NCBI RefSeq assembly: GCF_002256775.1
Contig: NZ_NCII01000020.1
Location: 1-64,000 of the forward strand
Reading direction: 5' to 3'
Origin: Novosphingobium sp. 17-62-19
Lineage (GTDB): Bacteria; Pseudomonadota; Alphaproteobacteria; Sphingomonadales; Sphingomonadaceae
Length of the DNA: 64,000 nt
Under the pieces are notes generated by a model. That model did not search any database. It was not told the DNA's origin and saw nothing but the letters and a program-made list of their open reading frames with translations. A program made the position numbers and the translations under genes. The first letter of the stretch is position 1; every line of letters starts with the position of its first letter. Positions 62,172-64,000 of this stretch are shown one piece after another.

Positions 62172-63275
62172 TCAGCGCCTTGCGAGACCTACGAGCATCT
62201 TCTCGAACATGCGGGTCGAGCGCTGAATGCCGTATTGGGCTGCCGTAGCGCGACCAGCGCCGACTGTGCTGGTCAACCGCGCCGGATCGGCCAGAAGTTC
62301 TTCGATACGCGCGGCCAGAACCTGCGCATCGCCGGTCGGCACAAGCCAGCCATTATCACCATCGCTGATAAAACTGTCCGGCCCTCCGCACCGTGTAGCA
62401 AGGACCGGGAGCCCCTGATGCATCGCCTCGATCAGGACATTGCCAAAGCCCTCGCGCCGCGATGCCAGAACGAACAGGTCGGCCCCTGCCATGGCGGCAC
62501 CGGGATCGGCCACGTGCCCCGCCAGCCGGACATGATCATTCAGGCCCTCAGCAACGATCCGCGCTTCAAGCTTCGCTCTTTCCGGGCCTTCGCCGTAGAT
62601 TGTCAGCTGACATGGGCGATCATGCCGCGCGAGCTTTCCAACGGCGGCAATCAGCAGATCAAAGCCCTTTTCCCTCACCAGCCTGCCCGCGCTGACGATC
62701 TGCCACGGCCCCGTTCGGACTGCGGCGGAGGGATGGACGCAGGTTTGGGATGCCCAATCATCGATTACCGGGTTGGGCAGGCAACGGATCGGCAATTCCC
62801 GCCTCATCAGGGCGTTCAGTTCGGCGGCAATCGCCTGTGTCGGCACCGCAACCGCAGTGGCAGAAGGATAGAGCAAACGCATCGCCGCCTTGCGCAGCCA
62901 AGGCCATTTGGCCCCGGCCAGATACGCGGTGGGCGTCGTGTGCTCTGAAACGATCCGCGCACAATTGCGGGCTGGTGCCGCCATAAGTGCCAGATTCATT
63001 GCGTTTGTAGCCGAATAGGCGACATCGATGCCCAGTGCATCCAGTTGCCTGCCGATGTCGAAGCTGCGCCAGAGCGCACGGTTGGCACCGATGCGAAGTG
63101 GCTCGACATCGCGGGGAAGGAGGTCGAGGAAATCCCCTTCTACGCGCCCCAGCAGAAGATGCGGATCGAACCGCGAGCGATCAAGTGCCCCCAGCCAGTT
63201 GAGCACGACCCGCTCTGCCCCACCCGGCCGAAAGTGGGGCAACAGGAACGCGACCTTGATGCGATGTTCAGGCAC
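62172..63275 (-). CDS. Glycosyltransferase, GT4 family
   Basis: A 367-residue GT-B enzyme. KVAFLLPHFRPGGAERVVLNWLGAL near the start binds the acceptor side, and IVSAGRLVREKGFDLLIAAVGKL with FVLASRREGFGNVLIEAMHQGLPVLATRCGG (EGFxxxxxEA) forms the nucleotide-sugar site. GTG 63275 overlaps the flippase stop; a TTG nine codons upstream is also possible. A 65-bp gap separates it from wza, with AT-rich DNA that could hold a secondary promoter. Confidence 0.9.
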   Translation of the reverse strand: MPEHRIKVAFLLPHFRPGGAERVVLNWLGALDRSRFDPHLLLGRVEGDFLDLLPRDVEPLRIGANRALWRSFDIGRQLDALGIDVAYSATNAMNLALMAAPARNCARIVSEHTTPTAYLAGAKWPWLRKAAMRLLYPSATAVAVPTQAIAAELNALMRRELPIRCLPNPVIDDWASQTCVHPSAAVRTGPWQIVSAGRLVREKGFDLLIAAVGKLARHDRPCQLTIYGEGPERAKLEARIVAEGLNDHVRLAGHVADPGAAMAGADLFVLASRREGFGNVLIEAMHQGLPVLATRCGGPDSFISDGDNGWLVPTGDAQVLAARIEELLADPARLTSTVGAGRATAAQYGIQRSTRMFEKMLVGLARR

Positions 63276-64000
63276 GCCTGGTGCGCCGTATAAGCAAGGC
63301 AAGGGCTTGGCGGCTCAGACACTCCTCATCACGGCACAAGACCAGTTCCGCAGCAGCATAGCCGAGTAAGAATGTTGCAACGGTGGGCCCGAGCAGGAAC
63401 AGGCGCAGCCACTGACTGCCGGCTGCGGGCAAAGTCTGCTGAAGCACGAAGGCCAACAGGCTGCCAACACCCGCCGCCGCAAGGGTCCTGGCAAAGGCGC
63501 GGAACTGTTCAGCCAAAGGATAGTCGGCGAAACGGTCCTTGGCGACACGCATGGCCTGCGCCAGATTGAGTGCCGTTGCCAGTGCAGCCCCCCATGCTAT
63601 GCCAGCCACGCCGAGCAGCGGGATCAGCGCCAGCAGCGCCACTGCCCGCAGCGCGATTCCCGTGACGGCAATTCGAATCATGTCGCCGCGAGGATTCCCG
63701 CGCGAGTCGGCAAATATCGCGGACGTTGTTGCCAGAAGCGGTGTCAGGAACATTGCGGCGGCGCAGTAGCCGATAGTCGTTGCGATCGTCGCAGAAAGCC
63801 CGTCCGCACCAAAGGCACCATAGCCAAACAGCAGGCGGACAATGAAGTCGGTGGAGAACACCATACTGATCGACACCACCGTCTGAATGGCAAACACGCT
63901 GCGCTGACGCTGGGCGAAACCCAATGCCGCCTCGCGCGGGCTGCTCGATTGCATAACCCGGACGAGATCTGGAAACATGACTGCCGAAACGCTCGACATA
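63268..64000 (-). CDS. Polysaccharide/lipid flippase (MurJ/Wzx-like), C-terminal part (truncated by window edge)
   Basis: The frame runs off the right edge, so only the last 244 or so residues are visible. At least six membrane helices occur, with the MVF-type motif DFIVRLLFGYGAFGADGLSATIATTIGYCAAAMF typical of MurJ, and ATTSAIFADSRGNPRGDMI. MurJ/MviN-like proteins in such loci flip lipid-linked oligosaccharide units. It leads the minus-strand exopolysaccharide operon. A true MurJ cannot be ruled out, but context favours polysaccharide export. Confidence 0.82.
   Translation of the reverse strand, partial: MSSVSAVMFPDLVRVMQSSSPREAALGFAQRQRSVFAIQTVVSISMVFSTDFIVRLLFGYGAFGADGLSATIATTIGYCAAAMFLTPLLATTSAIFADSRGNPRGDMIRIAVTGIALRAVALLALIPLLGVAGIAWGAALATALNLAQAMRVAKDRFADYPLAEQFRAFARTLAAAGVGSLLAFVLQQTLPAAGSQWLRLFLLGPTVATFLLGYAAAELVLCRDEECLSRQALALLIRRTRRA

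Noticed and set aside
1..64000. tRNA, rRNA, CRISPR arrays, phage genes
   Set aside because: None seen on either strand by reading; short ncRNAs cannot be excluded without a covariance search.

Overview
The window is about 64 kb of GC-rich DNA, almost fully packed with genes. Many genes are joined by ATGA, GTGA or TGATG overlaps. The gene content points to a sphingomonad alphaproteobacterium, Novosphingobium-like: TonB-dependent receptors with PepSY partners, an Xcc/Gum-like exopolysaccharide locus, a sphingomonad-type REP hairpin, and an aromatic-degradation cluster. This is an inference from content; no 16S rRNA, tRNA or other marker lies in the window. I saw no CRISPR array and no phage.

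Layout. (1) Bases 1-9803 hold a bacterial cellulose synthesis operon: the end of a BcsQ-like ATPase, a fused BcsA-BcsB synthase, BcsC, BcsD and a GH8 endoglucanase (BcsZ). (2) Bases 9957-23271 hold iron (possibly also copper) acquisition. The parts are a periplasmic RidA protein, a PiuC-type hydroxylase, TonB, a catecholate-siderophore receptor, and a forward operon PepSY / DUF2271 / DUF4198 / ApbE / FMN alpha-hydroxy-acid oxidase / DUF2946 / second TonB receptor / second PepSY. Three related 15-bp Fur-box-like palindromes lie at the control regions. The DUF2271 protein carries an SGAT motif, the usual FMN attachment motif used by ApbE. (3) Bases 23302-32881 hold a sulfide/persulfide island. 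A BigR/SqrR-like ArsR repressor with an RND pump, its adaptor and a rhodanese lie on one strand. SQR, DUF2892, TolC, a persulfide-dioxygenase-like MBL protein and a TauE/SafE permease lie on the other. A divergent promoter with a perfect 7-5-7 operator sits between the arms. The MBL and TauE genes both look broken.

(4) Bases 32851-39065 hold the cytochrome bd system: CydDC transporter on the minus strand, CydA, CydB and a 36-residue CydX on the plus strand. A quinol oxidase of this kind is a plausible electron outlet for SQR. (5) Bases 39132-43623 hold a Na+/H+ antiporter, a hemerythrin-like protein, a large-subunit catalase (KatE) and a small membrane protein. (6) Bases 43728-44001 hold a 274-bp element with 35-bp perfect terminal inverted repeats and nested hairpins, probably a MITE. 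(7) Bases 44062-52782 hold a catabolic cluster: TPP enzyme, amidohydrolase, flavoprotein hydroxylase, GlcG/HbpS protein, extradiol-type VOC dioxygenase, fumarylacetoacetate-hydrolase-family protein with a Tat-like leader, LysR regulator and an esterase. The substrate is unknown. (8) From 52846 to the right edge there is an exopolysaccharide locus: a plus-strand operon (GT2, lectin-like secreted protein, CelD-like acyltransferase, cupin/JmjC-like protein) meets a minus-strand operon (flippase, GT4, Wza, Wzz/Wzc-like, O-antigen-ligase-like polymerase, GT4).

Together the genes describe a surface-living aerobe that makes cellulose and a second polysaccharide, takes up iron by reducing it in the periplasm, detoxifies sulfide and peroxide, and degrades aromatic compounds.
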